Origin: Paenibacillus anaericanus | GTDB lineage: Bacteria > Bacillota > Bacilli > Paenibacillales > Paenibacillaceae | Assembly: GCF_003994475.1 (NCBI RefSeq) | Contig: NZ_RZNY01000004.1 | Location: forward strand, 235,665 to 299,664 | Direction: 5' to 3' | DNA: 64,000 bases | In this document: positions 51,496 through 60,485 of the stretch, piece by piece | Numbering within the stretch: position 1 is the first letter of the stretch | Layout: every line of letters starts with the position of its first letter | Made by a program: the position numbers and the translations under genes | Notes under the pieces: model-generated | What the model was told of the DNA's origin: nothing | Databases searched by the model: none | Seen by the model: only the letters and a program-made list of their open reading frames with translations

Positions 51496-51557
51496 TTCCA
51501 GCATGTACCTAATTACATTTATTCGGGTAGGGTTCCACCTATTACTAAAAGATTTAA

Positions 51558-51662
51558 ATAAAAAGAGCCAAGAAAAGAAGCCTAATGAATAGGTCAGCTT
51601 TTCTTGGCTCATGCCCATAAATGTAATGGTAACACGCCAAATGCAAAGGTTATTTTTGTTAT
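51558..51662 (-). ncRNA. Candidate small RNA or leader hairpin upstream of the PTS genes
   Basis: A self-contained transcription unit on the minus strand: promoter at 51669-51698, then about 105 bases, then a perfect 13-base stem GAGCCAAGAAAAG / CTTTTCTTGGCTC (51565-51577, 51598-51610) with an inner CCTA/TAGG, followed by TTTTTATTT. There is no open frame of note. It could be an sRNA or an attenuated leader of the EIIA gene; the GlcT-type antiterminator motif is not evident. Confidence 0.55.
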
Positions 51663-51668
51663 GTGACT

Positions 51669-51698
51669 ATAATAAATCAAGCTTGCTTATCTCGTCAA
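51669..51698 (-). promoter_or_regulatory. Strong candidate sigma-A promoter of the small RNA unit
   Basis: TTGACG (51693-51698), 18-base spacer, TATTAT (51669-51674) on the minus strand, five of six matches in each element. Confidence 0.6.
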
Positions 51699-51845
51699 TA
51701 GAAAAATTGAAAGCGGTCACTTTTTTTGTCGACAACTGAATCCTAAGAGTCTATAGATCCATAGTCCTATTAATAACAGGCTGATGGATTTTTTTGTAGG
51801 ACTCGCGGAATACTAACTCAAAAAACGTTAAAGTAGGAGATTTCG

Positions 51846-54008
51846 ATGAACAAGATCTTCTCCATCTATCTTCAGGATCTTCGAGGTATTATCACCAACT
51901 GGGTAGCCGCAGTTATGATTATCGGTTTGATCGTTTTGCCCTCTTTATACGCTTGGTTCAATATCAAAGCCTCATGGGATCCTTATGGACAAACCTCCGG
52001 CATTTCAATTGCCGTAACCAACCTAGATCAAGGAACTACTTTACGTGGTAAGGATCTCAAAATTGGTGATGAAATAGCGAATTCGTTAAAAGAGAACCAC
52101 AATATCGGCTGGACTTTTACGGGTAAAGACGAAGCCTTAACTGGACTAAACCATGGCGATTACTATGCAGTCATCATTATCCCGTCCGATTTCTCAGCCC
52201 GCATTGCCACAGTACTATCTACGAATCCAGTGAAGGCAAAAATCGAATATTTTGTTAACGAGAAAATCAATGCGATTGCCCCGAAAATCACATCTAAGGG
52301 AGCTAATTCGATCATTGAAGAGGTCAACCAAAATTTTATCAAAACGGCGAACGGAACAATTTTTCAAATATTCAATAAAATCGGAGTTGAGTTGGAGCAG
52401 GAACTCCCACTTATTCGCAAAACAAAAAGTATCGTTATGCAAATCGAGGCACTCTTTCCCGAGATTAACCGGGCAGCAGACACGGCGATCAAGGATCTAC
52501 AAACGAGCCGTGAAGTTGTATCTAAAGTACAAAATGAAATCCCGCGTGCCACCGATTTAGCTACTAAAGGACAGGAGTTTGCCGCAAGTACTGTACAATT
52601 TCTGGAGCATAGCCAGCAAGTTATTGATTCTTCAGGTCCGGTCGCCAAAGAGATGATTGTGCAGTTACAGCAGACAGCTAAGGCGGTGGTTCAGACGGCA
52701 GATTTGATCCAATCAGCGTTAAATCAAGTAAATCAAGAAAATCCCCAAGAGAACATTTTGCCAAAAATGAATACTCAGTTGCTTGCCACAGCTGCCAAAG
52801 CAGCGGATTCTCTCAGCGAAATGCTTGAACGCCTCGGAGGTCTGAATCCGAGCGGATCCTTGTCCAAGTCTGCATCAGAGTTAGCGCAGGTAAGTTCAGA
52901 GTTTAAGCAATTGAATAAGTTCGCAGAGGAAATTAACCTGACGCTGACTGAAGGCAAGCTATCTGCTGGGGAGACGTTGGATAAGTTCGGTACTCTCGCC
53001 CATTCTTTAACCAACCGGCTCGATCAGCTAACAGGAAAGTTAGATGAACAGATTATCCCGCAAATGAAATTGGCTCTTGAGCAGGCAAAGACAGCCGTTG
53101 ACCATACAAACAGCCTTCTCGGTGAGGCACTCTCAGATTTACCCAAAGTGAATGATGTCTTAAATGACGCTAGTCGGGGATTATCAGCGGTCGTCAAAGA
53201 AGCTGAAATCGTTCGTAGTGATTTACCCGAAGCCGAGAAGAAAATATCTAAGTTGACAGATCAGATCAGTAAGCTTGAGAAAGAAGGTACTCTTGAGGAT
53301 CTTATCTCACTGCTCAGCCTGAACTATGCCAAAGAAAGCGAGTTTTTCGCTGAACCAGTCACTCTGAAAGAGAACCGATTATTCCCGATTCCGAATTATG
53401 GTTCAGCCATGTCACCCTTCTTTACCACCTTATCACTTTGGGTAGGAGGACTGCTGCTAGTATCTATGCTTACGGTAGAAGTGCATGACAAAAATGCCGA
53501 ATACCGGAGTTACCAAGTATACTTTGGACGTTTTCTAACCTTTGCGACACTGGCACTGCTCCAATCCTTGTTCGTGACTATAGGTGATGTGTATCTACTG
53601 GGGACCTACGCGGTGGAACCCATTAAATTTATTGTATTTGGACTATTGATTAGTGCGGTGTTTATGCTCATGATTTATACTTTGGTATCGGTATTTGGGA
53701 ATGTAGGCAAAGCACTCGCTATCGTACTAATGGTACTGCAATTAGCAGGTTCTGGCGGTACGTTCCCCATCCAAGTGACACCGCCTTTTTTCCAAGCGAT
53801 CCATCCCTTCCTCCCCTTTACTTATGGGATTAGCCTTTTAAGAGAAGCAGTGGGCGGAAGTGTCGGTGACATTGTAATTCGCGATATCTGTATTATGTTC
53901 ATTTATGCTGGACTGGCCTTGATTGTAGGTCTCGGCTTAAAACAAGTCGTAAACCGGTATTCTGCAAAATGGGTGCGTAAAGCCAAATCAGGTCATCTGA
54001 TTCATTAA
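51846..54008 (+). CDS. YhgE/Pip family membrane protein
   Basis: A 720-residue protein with one N-terminal span (about 12-35, 'WVAAVMIIGLIVLPSLYAWFNI'), a large extracellular region with coiled-coil repeats (about 160-480), and five or six C-terminal spans (about 530-710) in an ABC-2-like arrangement. The N-terminal 'KASWDPYGQTSGISIAVTNLDQGTTLRGKDLKIGDEIA' is the YhgE/Pip signature. Relatives include phage infection protein Pip and YueB (phage receptors) and type VII secretion components. AGGAG precedes the ATG by about seven bases. No ESX/WXG100 genes are nearby. Confidence 0.9.
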   Translation: MNKIFSIYLQDLRGIITNWVAAVMIIGLIVLPSLYAWFNIKASWDPYGQTSGISIAVTNLDQGTTLRGKDLKIGDEIANSLKENHNIGWTFTGKDEALTGLNHGDYYAVIIIPSDFSARIATVLSTNPVKAKIEYFVNEKINAIAPKITSKGANSIIEEVNQNFIKTANGTIFQIFNKIGVELEQELPLIRKTKSIVMQIEALFPEINRAADTAIKDLQTSREVVSKVQNEIPRATDLATKGQEFAASTVQFLEHSQQVIDSSGPVAKEMIVQLQQTAKAVVQTADLIQSALNQVNQENPQENILPKMNTQLLATAAKAADSLSEMLERLGGLNPSGSLSKSASELAQVSSEFKQLNKFAEEINLTLTEGKLSAGETLDKFGTLAHSLTNRLDQLTGKLDEQIIPQMKLALEQAKTAVDHTNSLLGEALSDLPKVNDVLNDASRGLSAVVKEAEIVRSDLPEAEKKISKLTDQISKLEKEGTLEDLISLLSLNYAKESEFFAEPVTLKENRLFPIPNYGSAMSPFFTTLSLWVGGLLLVSMLTVEVHDKNAEYRSYQVYFGRFLTFATLALLQSLFVTIGDVYLLGTYAVEPIKFIVFGLLISAVFMLMIYTLVSVFGNVGKALAIVLMVLQLAGSGGTFPIQVTPPFFQAIHPFLPFTYGISLLREAVGGSVGDIVIRDICIMFIYAGLALIVGLGLKQVVNRYSAKWVRKAKSGHLIH

Positions 54009-54016
54009 CCTAAACC

Positions 54017-56545
54017 TTATCGTTTTCCTTCAGCCTCCGGTCGGACTTTGCGTGTCGCAGTGGCTTGCAGCGGATCATCCGGCCAGTAATGTTTGGGGTA
54101 ACGCCCTTTCAAGTCTTTTTTCACGTCAAAATAAGTGTTCTTCCAAAAGCTCTGTAAATCGGAGGTAACTTGAACCGGACGACTAGCAGGAGACAACAAG
54201 TGCATGGTGATTTTAACTTGACCATAGCCGATCCGAGGCGTCTCCATCATACCGAACACTTCCTGAAGTCTGACGGCAACATAAGGTGCCTGCGCATCAT
54301 CATAATGGATCTGTACCTTTGATCCACTGGGTATAATAAGATGTGTAGGTGCCTCTGTATTTAATTGCTGGGTACGATCCCAACCTAGCCAGTTTTCCAG
54401 AATGGAATAAAGCGACAAGGACTGCAGATCCGCGCGTTTTCGAAAGTTCGAAATATAGGGAGCGAGCCACTGTTCCGAATCCGTAGTCAAAGCTTCATCG
54501 GATACATCAGGCCAACGTTCATCAAGCTTGTGCATGAATTGCATTCGAGCCTGTAATAGACGGGATTTACTATTCCAGGGCAAAATGGACACCCCCTGCA
54601 CCCTAACAGCTTGCAGTAGTGCTTGCGTGATATCCTCTTGAGTAGGATTAGGATCGGGAACGTCTTTAAGAACAATCGCACCCAGGGTTAGTCGACGACG
54701 AACCTTTACCTTCCCTGCATCTTCATCCCATTGTACACTCTTCTCATCGCTCATATCTTCACGATAATAAGTATTCAGATCGCTCTCCGTAAGCGAAGCT
54801 GCTAGAAGAATAACACTTTCCGTTCCTTGATCATCCACTTCAGCAATCGCGAGAAAATCCTCCATCCCAAGAGGCTGCTGATGAGTAAATACAGCACCAC
54901 GAGCGCTACGGAGTAAGTATCGCCCATCCGGACGGCGACGAGCGATGCGATCAGGATAAGCAAAAGAAATCAACAATCCACAGTAACGTTGCCAATCTTG
55001 TTCAATTTCTTCGGAGAATTTCCCTAGACCAAGTCCCTTTTCCCACTGTCGACTGACATCTAGAATACGCCGAAGTTCGGCTTGGTCCACGTCATAGTGG
55101 GATTTCCCTAGTTGGCTTGGTGAACGATCATACTCCATCAAAAGAGACAGACGACTTACCATATCACAATCACGACCAGCCAATTGTCCTTTAAACAAAT
55201 CACGCTCCTCAAGAAGCGCGGCTAGCCTACAAGCAACCCGGCCAAGTCCAAGTGCATCGGCCCGGAGTAACATATGTGCCAAACGCGGATGCAAACCCAG
55301 CTCGCTCATCTTAATCCCATGATTGGTTATCCGATGCTGGTCATCTAATGCACCGAGCTGCCTGAGCACTTGTACCGCTTGGTTGTAAGGTGCGACTGGT
55401 GGTGCATCTAACCAATCCAGCTCATCAGTCGAAGAAGCGCCCCATGCGGCAACTTCCAGTGCAAGCGGAGTCAAATCCGCTTCTAGCATCTCTGGTGGCG
55501 TGCGTTCCGCAAGCGCGTGATCATCACTTTCGCTCCATAACCGATAACACACGCCGGGTGCAGTTCTCCCGGCACGTCCACGGCGCTGATCAGCCGAGTC
55601 CCGCGCCGCACGGGTCGTCACCAAACGGCTCATCCCGGTACGTGAAGAGAATAAGTCAGTGCGCCGCAAGCCGCTATCGATGACGACGGTCACGCCATCA
55701 ACCGTGAGGCTTGATTCTGCGATAGACGTCGCCAGCACGACCTTGCGTTTGCCAGGCGGCGCTGCTTCAATCGCCCGTTGCTGCTCCGCTTGCGATAACG
55801 CTCCAAAGAGCGGTGTCACAATGACATCGCTTGGAATAATCCCCGCTAATCTACGCTCTACTCGCCGAATTTCTCGAGCACCTGGAAGGAATACGAGTAT
55901 ACTTCCTTGATGTGCTCGTAGTGCGCTCGTAATCGCACGTTCTACAGTTACTTCCAAGTGTTCTTTTATTGACGTAGTCAAATACCTTGTTTCAACTGGA
56001 TAATTACGACCTAAACTCTGAATCACCGATGAAGTTCCCAATAGCTGTGCAATCGGCTCCGGATCCAGTGTGGCAGACATGATTAGAATACGTAGATCTT
56101 CACGAAGTAGCTGCTGACTTTGTAAGGCTAGCGCTAAACCTAGATCGGCATGAATACTACGTTCATGGAATTCGTCAAAAATAATCAGCCCTGTTCCAAT
56201 CAAGGCTGGATCGTTCTGTAACATCCGAGTCAGAATGCCTTCCGTTACGACCGTAATCCGAGTGCGACTAGATACCCTACTGTCCGACCGAATCCGGTAA
56301 CCAATCGTTTCACCAACCGATTCTCCAAGCTGTTTCGCCATATAGGTCGCAGCGGAACGGGCGGCAAGGCGCCGGGGTTCAAGCAGAAGAATACCTTGAC
56401 CATCTAACCACGGTTCATTCAATAATTTCAGCGGAGTCCGCGTCGTCTTACCTGCTCCAGGTTCTGCCAACAATACTGCTGAGCAGCCTTTTCTTAAATG
56501 CTCCTGTAACTCTGGAAGCACATTATCTATAGGAAGTAGTGTCAT
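54017..56545 (-). CDS. hrpB: ATP-dependent RNA helicase HrpB
   Basis: An 842-residue DEAH-type helicase. Walker A GAGKTT (about 30-35), 'LLLEPRRLAARSAATYMA', DEFH in 'GLIIFDEFHERSIHADLGLALAL', 'SATLDPEP', 'LVTTRAARDSADQRRGRAGRTAPGVCYRLW' (motif VI) and the C-terminal HrpB domain ('YISNFRKRADLQSLSLYSILENWLGWDRTQQLNTEAPTH'). Length matches the family. AAGGAG precedes ATG 56545. Its role in Gram-positives is not known. It is convergent with the YhgE/Pip gene, with only eight bases between the stops. Confidence 0.95.
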   Translation of the reverse strand: MTLLPIDNVLPELQEHLRKGCSAVLLAEPGAGKTTRTPLKLLNEPWLDGQGILLLEPRRLAARSAATYMAKQLGESVGETIGYRIRSDSRVSSRTRITVVTEGILTRMLQNDPALIGTGLIIFDEFHERSIHADLGLALALQSQQLLREDLRILIMSATLDPEPIAQLLGTSSVIQSLGRNYPVETRYLTTSIKEHLEVTVERAITSALRAHQGSILVFLPGAREIRRVERRLAGIIPSDVIVTPLFGALSQAEQQRAIEAAPPGKRKVVLATSIAESSLTVDGVTVVIDSGLRRTDLFSSRTGMSRLVTTRAARDSADQRRGRAGRTAPGVCYRLWSESDDHALAERTPPEMLEADLTPLALEVAAWGASSTDELDWLDAPPVAPYNQAVQVLRQLGALDDQHRITNHGIKMSELGLHPRLAHMLLRADALGLGRVACRLAALLEERDLFKGQLAGRDCDMVSRLSLLMEYDRSPSQLGKSHYDVDQAELRRILDVSRQWEKGLGLGKFSEEIEQDWQRYCGLLISFAYPDRIARRRPDGRYLLRSARGAVFTHQQPLGMEDFLAIAEVDDQGTESVILLAASLTESDLNTYYREDMSDEKSVQWDEDAGKVKVRRRLTLGAIVLKDVPDPNPTQEDITQALLQAVRVQGVSILPWNSKSRLLQARMQFMHKLDERWPDVSDEALTTDSEQWLAPYISNFRKRADLQSLSLYSILENWLGWDRTQQLNTEAPTHLIIPSGSKVQIHYDDAQAPYVAVRLQEVFGMMETPRIGYGQVKITMHLLSPASRPVQVTSDLQSFWKNTYFDVKKDLKGRYPKHYWPDDPLQATATRKVRPEAEGKR

Positions 56546-56583
56546 TAAGATCTCCTTATTCTAACCAGCTGCAATTATTGCTT

Positions 56584-57105
56584 TTAGTTTTCAAGTATTA
56601 CAAACTCCTGCGGATTGGATCGAATATAGGTGCTTATTTGTTTAAGACTAGCTGGGGCAATCTCTTGAAAGGACCCAAATAAACGACTTATAGTGTTTAA
56701 AAGTTCATTATCACGGTCTAAGTCTAACAGAGTTGCATCACTCCACTGTCTGCCCAACTTGAGGTTCCTTGTTTCGAGAACCTCTTTCGTCTGATTAAGC
56801 AAGCCGATCATAGAAGTATCCCTAAAGAAGTTCAAACCATTCATCACCCCAGACCAAAAATCCGGTATATCCAACAGGTAGCATATCCAAGCATAGTACT
56901 CACTTGCAGAGTTCTTGGCATGATCATACATCACTCTGAACATACATAAAGCCCGTTGTCCTTCGGTTAGCTTTGATATGGTTTCTGATTTCACTGAGAT
57001 ATCTTTTCCTCGTATTTGCATAAAGGTCGGCTCCATACAGGCCCACCCCAGTCTTTCATCAGCCAATGAATCAAATACTTCCCGTTTCATAGCAACTAAG
57101 GTCAT
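56584..57105 (-). CDS. Hypothetical protein
   Basis: A 173-residue soluble protein, mostly helical, 'GWACMEPTFMQIRGKDISVKSETISKLTEGQRALCMFRVMYDHAKNSASEYYAWICYLLD' then 'ISRLFGSFQEIAPASLKQISTYIRSNPQEFV'. AAAGGAG is eight bases before ATG 57105. It begins 18 bases after the phosphatase gene and is probably cotranscribed. I do not recognise the family. Confidence 0.72.
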   Translation of the reverse strand: MTLVAMKREVFDSLADERLGWACMEPTFMQIRGKDISVKSETISKLTEGQRALCMFRVMYDHAKNSASEYYAWICYLLDIPDFWSGVMNGLNFFRDTSMIGLLNQTKEVLETRNLKLGRQWSDATLLDLDRDNELLNTISRLFGSFQEIAPASLKQISTYIRSNPQEFVILEN

Positions 57106-57123
57106 TTTATCGCTCCTTTAGGT

Positions 57124-57597
57124 TCAACCCAACTCTTGCTCATCCTGAATATAATTAAGTAGATTTTCGCAGCCCTCGTTCACCATCTCATATACCTCTT
57201 CAAAATTACCTGTGAAATAAGGGTCAGGAACATTTCCACCGGCATGTTTTGGGACGAATTCAAGCATTTTTTTCACTTCTACCTTACGATCTGCCGGAAA
57301 ATAAGGTGCTAAATTAGTGACGTTCATATCATCCATAGCAATAATATATTGGAAATCATAGAAATCTTCCTTACTAACCTGTCTAGCAAACATACCCGTA
57401 TAATCAATACCATACTGCTCTAGTATTTTACGAGTCCCTTCATGTGGAGGATGTCCGACATGCCAATCCCCCGTACCCGCAGAGTCAACAACAATTCGAT
57501 CCGATAGACCAGCTTTTTCTACATGACTGCGAAATACAGCCTCTGCCATCGGTGACCTACAAATATTACCCAAACATACAAACAATACTTTAATCAT
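57124..57597 (-). CDS. Low-molecular-weight protein-tyrosine phosphatase
   Basis: A 157-residue phosphatase with the active-site loop CLGNICRS (Cys8, Arg14) at the N-terminus and the general-acid Asp125 in 'NVPDPYFTG'. These match arsenate-reductase-like/YfkJ-type LMW-PTPs. AGGAGG precedes ATG 57597. It is first in a two-gene unit with the following hypothetical gene. No tyrosine kinase or arsenic gene is nearby, so the substrate is open. Confidence 0.93.
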   Translation of the reverse strand: MIKVLFVCLGNICRSPMAEAVFRSHVEKAGLSDRIVVDSAGTGDWHVGHPPHEGTRKILEQYGIDYTGMFARQVSKEDFYDFQYIIAMDDMNVTNLAPYFPADRKVEVKKMLEFVPKHAGGNVPDPYFTGNFEEVYEMVNEGCENLLNYIQDEQELG

Positions 57598-57732
57598 TGT
57601 TCCAATAACCTCCTATAATCAAACTTAATATTATGATTAAATCAACTCGTACAGTAACAACTGATTTCTAAATGGAGCCTATTTTTCATGGATCAACCCC
57701 ACAATGAGGGCTTGGCTAATTTGGACATCAAT
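57598..57732. other. Intergenic stretch without a recognisable gene
   Basis: Upstream of the phosphatase gene and the four-copy repeat. No open frame with a ribosome-binding site was found; the promoter of the phosphatase unit must lie here but is not clear. Confidence 0.4.
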
Positions 57733-57916
57733 CTAACGGAACTAATAACCCTTATTTTGAGTTTTGAGGGTCACAAAAATTTCTAACGGAACTGAAAGAC
57801 CTTATCTCCTCCAAATGATGCTCTAGTGCATGAATATGATGAAATAACGTCTGCTGGTTCCGTTAAAATCCAGAAGAACGGAGTTTACCATGAATAAGGT
57901 CGCTGAGTTCCGTTAC
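57733..57916. repeat. Four-copy palindromic repeat cluster (TAACGGAACT...ACCTTATT)
   Basis: Two direct copies at 57733 (CTAACGGAACTAATAACC...) and 57783 (CTAACGGAACTGAAAGACC...), 50 bases apart, are followed by two inverted copies at 57841-57865 (reverse of TAACGGAACCAGCAGACG...) and 57892-57916 (reverse of TAACGGAACTCAGCGACC...), 51 bases apart. The whole can fold as a long stem. I recall this type of element as dispersed in Paenibacillus intergenic DNA, which a genome search would test. Confidence 0.75.
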
Positions 57917-58134
57917 AACGATTCGTTATCATCTTCGGTATCGCTTTAAGGACAAGCGCTGATTTTGGTTATGAACCATCTTAATTTTACACAAATAGCG
58001 CTTCAGTCAACTGTACTAATAATCATCTTCTTTTTCAATCTTCTATTATAAATCATCGTAATATTACTGCACTACCTTTTTTCTACTGTGTTATTATTTG
58101 AATATAATGGAAAATGCGAGGAGTGAATGTTGTT
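57917..58134. other. Intergenic stretch without a recognisable gene
   Basis: Between the repeat cluster and the YbjQ-like gene. AT-rich with a few T-runs; no open frame or clear promoter was found. Confidence 0.4.
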
Positions 58135-58455
58135 ATGTTAGTCGTTACAACGGAAAATATTTCAGGACATCGTATTGATCGGGTATTAGGTCATGCTTTT
58201 GGCGTCGTCGTAAGAAGTCGTGGTCTTGGAGGAAATATTACGGCGTCCATTCGCAGTCTCTTCGGCGGAGAAATCAAAGAATACACGGAGATGATCGAAG
58301 ACGCGCGTAAAGCCGCTATCGACCGAATGATTCTAAATGCACATAACATGGGTGCAAATGCCATCGTGATGATGCGTTTCGATTCTGGTGAAATCGGACA
58401 GACCATGTCTGAAATCGTAGCTTACGGTACAGCGGTTGTTATAGAGAAGGTGTAA
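58135..58455 (+). CDS. YbjQ/UPF0145 family protein
   Basis: A 106-residue protein: 'MLVVTTENISGHRIDRVLGHAFGVVVRSRGLGGNITASIRSLFGGEIKEYTEMIEDARKAAIDRMILNAHNMGANAIVMMRFDS' shows the whole YbjQ-fold core (vtTexipGyxIxxvlGxvfG, GGexxxYtexlxxaRxxA, GANAvvgvrfD). The frame has an ATG at 58114, but ATG 58135 gives the canonical length, with GAGG about 15 bases before. The family forms pentamers and has been linked to metal or small-molecule binding; function unproven. It overlaps nothing but is two bases from the next gene. Confidence 0.85.
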   Translation: MLVVTTENISGHRIDRVLGHAFGVVVRSRGLGGNITASIRSLFGGEIKEYTEMIEDARKAAIDRMILNAHNMGANAIVMMRFDSGEIGQTMSEIVAYGTAVVIEKV

Positions 58456-58457
58456 CC

Positions 58458-58703
58458 ATGTCATATCAAGATAAACTATTCTTAATTATCTCCCTATCGG
58501 TTATCATATTATCGATCATTGGAACAGTTATTTATCGTCACAATCGATTAAAACATCAAATTAATGAACCTCCCTCCGGCTTTCAAAAAACGAATGAGAT
58601 CTTTATTGATCCTACGACCGGTATTAAACAACAAGTTTGGTATAATCCCAAAAGTGGTGAACGATATTACAAGAATATCGATGAGTCTAACAGAAGTAAA
58701 TGA
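58458..58703 (+). CDS. Small single-span membrane protein
   Basis: An 81-residue protein with one N-terminal span (about 5-25), then 'RHNRLKHQINEPPSGFQKTNEIFIDPTTGIKQQVWYNPKSGERYYKNID'. The cytosolic or extracellular tail ends with 'IDPTTGIKQQVWYNPKSGERYYK', a compact beta motif seen in short Bacillales proteins of unknown function. GAAGGTG precedes ATG by about seven bases; it starts two bases after the YbjQ stop codon, so they are one operon. Confidence 0.75.
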   Translation: MSYQDKLFLIISLSVIILSIIGTVIYRHNRLKHQINEPPSGFQKTNEIFIDPTTGIKQQVWYNPKSGERYYKNIDESNRSK

Positions 58704-58763
58704 TGAGAAGGTTGCCTGAGCGCTCATAACCCATATAGTATGTTGCTAACTCCACTCCTAATG

Positions 58764-58806
58764 CAAAGAGAAGCCTCCCATTTGAACTCTGGGGGCTTCT
58801 CTTATT
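58764..58806. terminator. Bidirectional terminator
   Basis: AAGAGAAGCCTCCCA pairs with TGGGGGCTTCTCTT around TTTGAACTC, followed by ATTCTTT; convergent genes on both sides. Confidence 0.85.
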
Positions 58807-58813
58807 CTTTCTT

Positions 58814-60073
58814 CTAGGACAATTTCACCAAGCTATAATTTTTCTTACCCTTGCGGATAAGGATGAAACGGCCACCGATCGCTTGATCAGCTGTCACTTC
58901 CAACTCTAAATCGGTAATGCGTTCACCATTCATCGAAAGTGCACCTTTTGTAATATCCTCACGTGCCTGCCGCTTAGACGGCTCAATACCAAGATCGACA
59001 AGCCAGTCGATGATATTCTTCGATTCCTGCGACGCTTCGAACGTCGGCATCTCTTTGAAGCCTTGCTCGATCTCGTTAGCTGTCAGTGATTTAATATCGC
59101 CACTGAACAAAGCGGCAGTTATACGTTTCGCCTGTTCCAACAATTCCTCACCGTGTACGAATTTCGTCATTTCCTCGGCCAGCGTTTTTTGTGCTTCGCG
59201 TTTATGTGGTTCAGTCTGTACCTTTTCAGCCAACTCGTCAATTTGCTCTTTAGACAAGAACGTAAAGTACTTCAGGTATTTTACAACATCACGGTCATCG
59301 GTGTTCGCCCAGAACTGGTAGAATTCGAATGGCGTTGTCTTAGCAGGATCTAACCAAATCGCGCCTCCCGCTGTTTTACCAAATTTCGTGCCATCGGCTT
59401 TCAACATAAGTGGGATCGTAAGTCCGAATGCTACTGCCTCAGACCCTTCTTTTTTACGAATCAAGTCAAGGCCGCTTGTGATATTGCCCCATTGATCAGA
59501 GCCACCGATTTGCAACTGCACGTCTTCATTCTGGTACAGATGCAGATAGTCCAACGATTGCAAGATTTGATAGGAGAATTCTGTAAAAGAGATACCGCTA
59601 TCTAGCCTACTAGACACAACATCCTTTGCAAGCATCGAATTGATGCTGAAGTTTTTACCATAATCACGCAAAAATTCGATAACATTAATTTTGTGGGTCC
59701 AGTCATAGTTGTTTACCATCCGAATTTTATTATCTCCATCGGTCACAAACAACTTTTTCATTTGTGCGGTAAGTGCATCAACATTGGCTTGGACTTGTTC
59801 CAAGGTTTGCAGCGAGCGTTCTGATTGACGTCCACTTGGATCACCGATCGTACCGGTTGCACCCCCAATTAGAATAACCGGACGATGGCCAGCGAGCTGG
59901 AATCGTTTCAGCACCATGAATGGAATCAAGTGACCGATATGCATGCTGTCACCCGTTGGATCCACGCCGCAGTATAACGAGACAGCTTTCTGCTCAGTCA
60001 ATTTTCTAAGCCCTTCGGCATCTGTTTGTTGATTAATGGCGTCACGCCATTCTAGTTCATCGATAATATTCAC
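58814..60073 (-). CDS. tyrS: Tyrosyl-tRNA synthetase
   Basis: A 419-residue class I aminoacyl-tRNA synthetase. HIGH at residues 45-48 in 'GDSMHIGHLIPF', 'GGATGTIGDPSGR', 'QIGGSDQWGNITSGLDLIR', and the KFGKT variant of KMSKS; the C-terminal 'KRQAREDITKGALSMNGERITDLELEV' is the S4-like RNA-binding domain. The start is GTG 60073, about ten bases after AAGGAGTGG. Expression is controlled by a T-box (60144-60390). Confidence 0.96.
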   Translation of the reverse strand: MNIIDELEWRDAINQQTDAEGLRKLTEQKAVSLYCGVDPTGDSMHIGHLIPFMVLKRFQLAGHRPVILIGGATGTIGDPSGRQSERSLQTLEQVQANVDALTAQMKKLFVTDGDNKIRMVNNYDWTHKINVIEFLRDYGKNFSINSMLAKDVVSSRLDSGISFTEFSYQILQSLDYLHLYQNEDVQLQIGGSDQWGNITSGLDLIRKKEGSEAVAFGLTIPLMLKADGTKFGKTAGGAIWLDPAKTTPFEFYQFWANTDDRDVVKYLKYFTFLSKEQIDELAEKVQTEPHKREAQKTLAEEMTKFVHGEELLEQAKRITAALFSGDIKSLTANEIEQGFKEMPTFEASQESKNIIDWLVDLGIEPSKRQAREDITKGALSMNGERITDLELEVTADQAIGGRFILIRKGKKNYSLVKLS

Positions 60074-60143
60074 AGCTATACCACTCCTTAGATTTAGTAG
60101 ATATCCTATAACGAAATATCATTCCTTTTTTGAACAACAAAAA

Positions 60144-60390
60144 ATCGCCCCTTGTCTATTGTAGACATAGGGACGATTGAATAACCGTGTTACCACCCAG
60201 ATTGCACCAATGGATTACACGCGCTTATGCGCACCATTCATGCCACTCTCGGCGAGTTATCGTTCGCCATTCCGCTCAGCATTACCTGAGACACTCCAGA
60301 GTGTAATTCGCTAACTTAATGTGTACCGGGTTTCATCAACCCCCGGCTTTCTAGAACAGGGATTAAGCTGCTACTGGGCTCTTTCAACGT
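60144..60390 (-). promoter_or_regulatory. T-box leader of tyrS
   Basis: On the minus strand: stem I region from about 60390, then the T-box itself CTGGGTGGTAACACGG (60185-60200) and a terminator stem ATCGCCCCTTGTCTA / TAGACATAGGGACGAT (60144-60178) followed by TTTTTTG. The antiterminator would pair the T-box with the terminator's 5' arm. The tyrosine specifier codon should be UAC; candidates are seen near 60295-60320, but the exact base was not fixed. Confidence 0.93.
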
Positions 60391-60485
60391 ATATCTTATA
60401 TTAGATTAAAAACAGTATAGTGAAATAATATATCAATGTCAATCAATGCTTAATAATGAGTACTCTATTGATAACCCCTGCCAAG

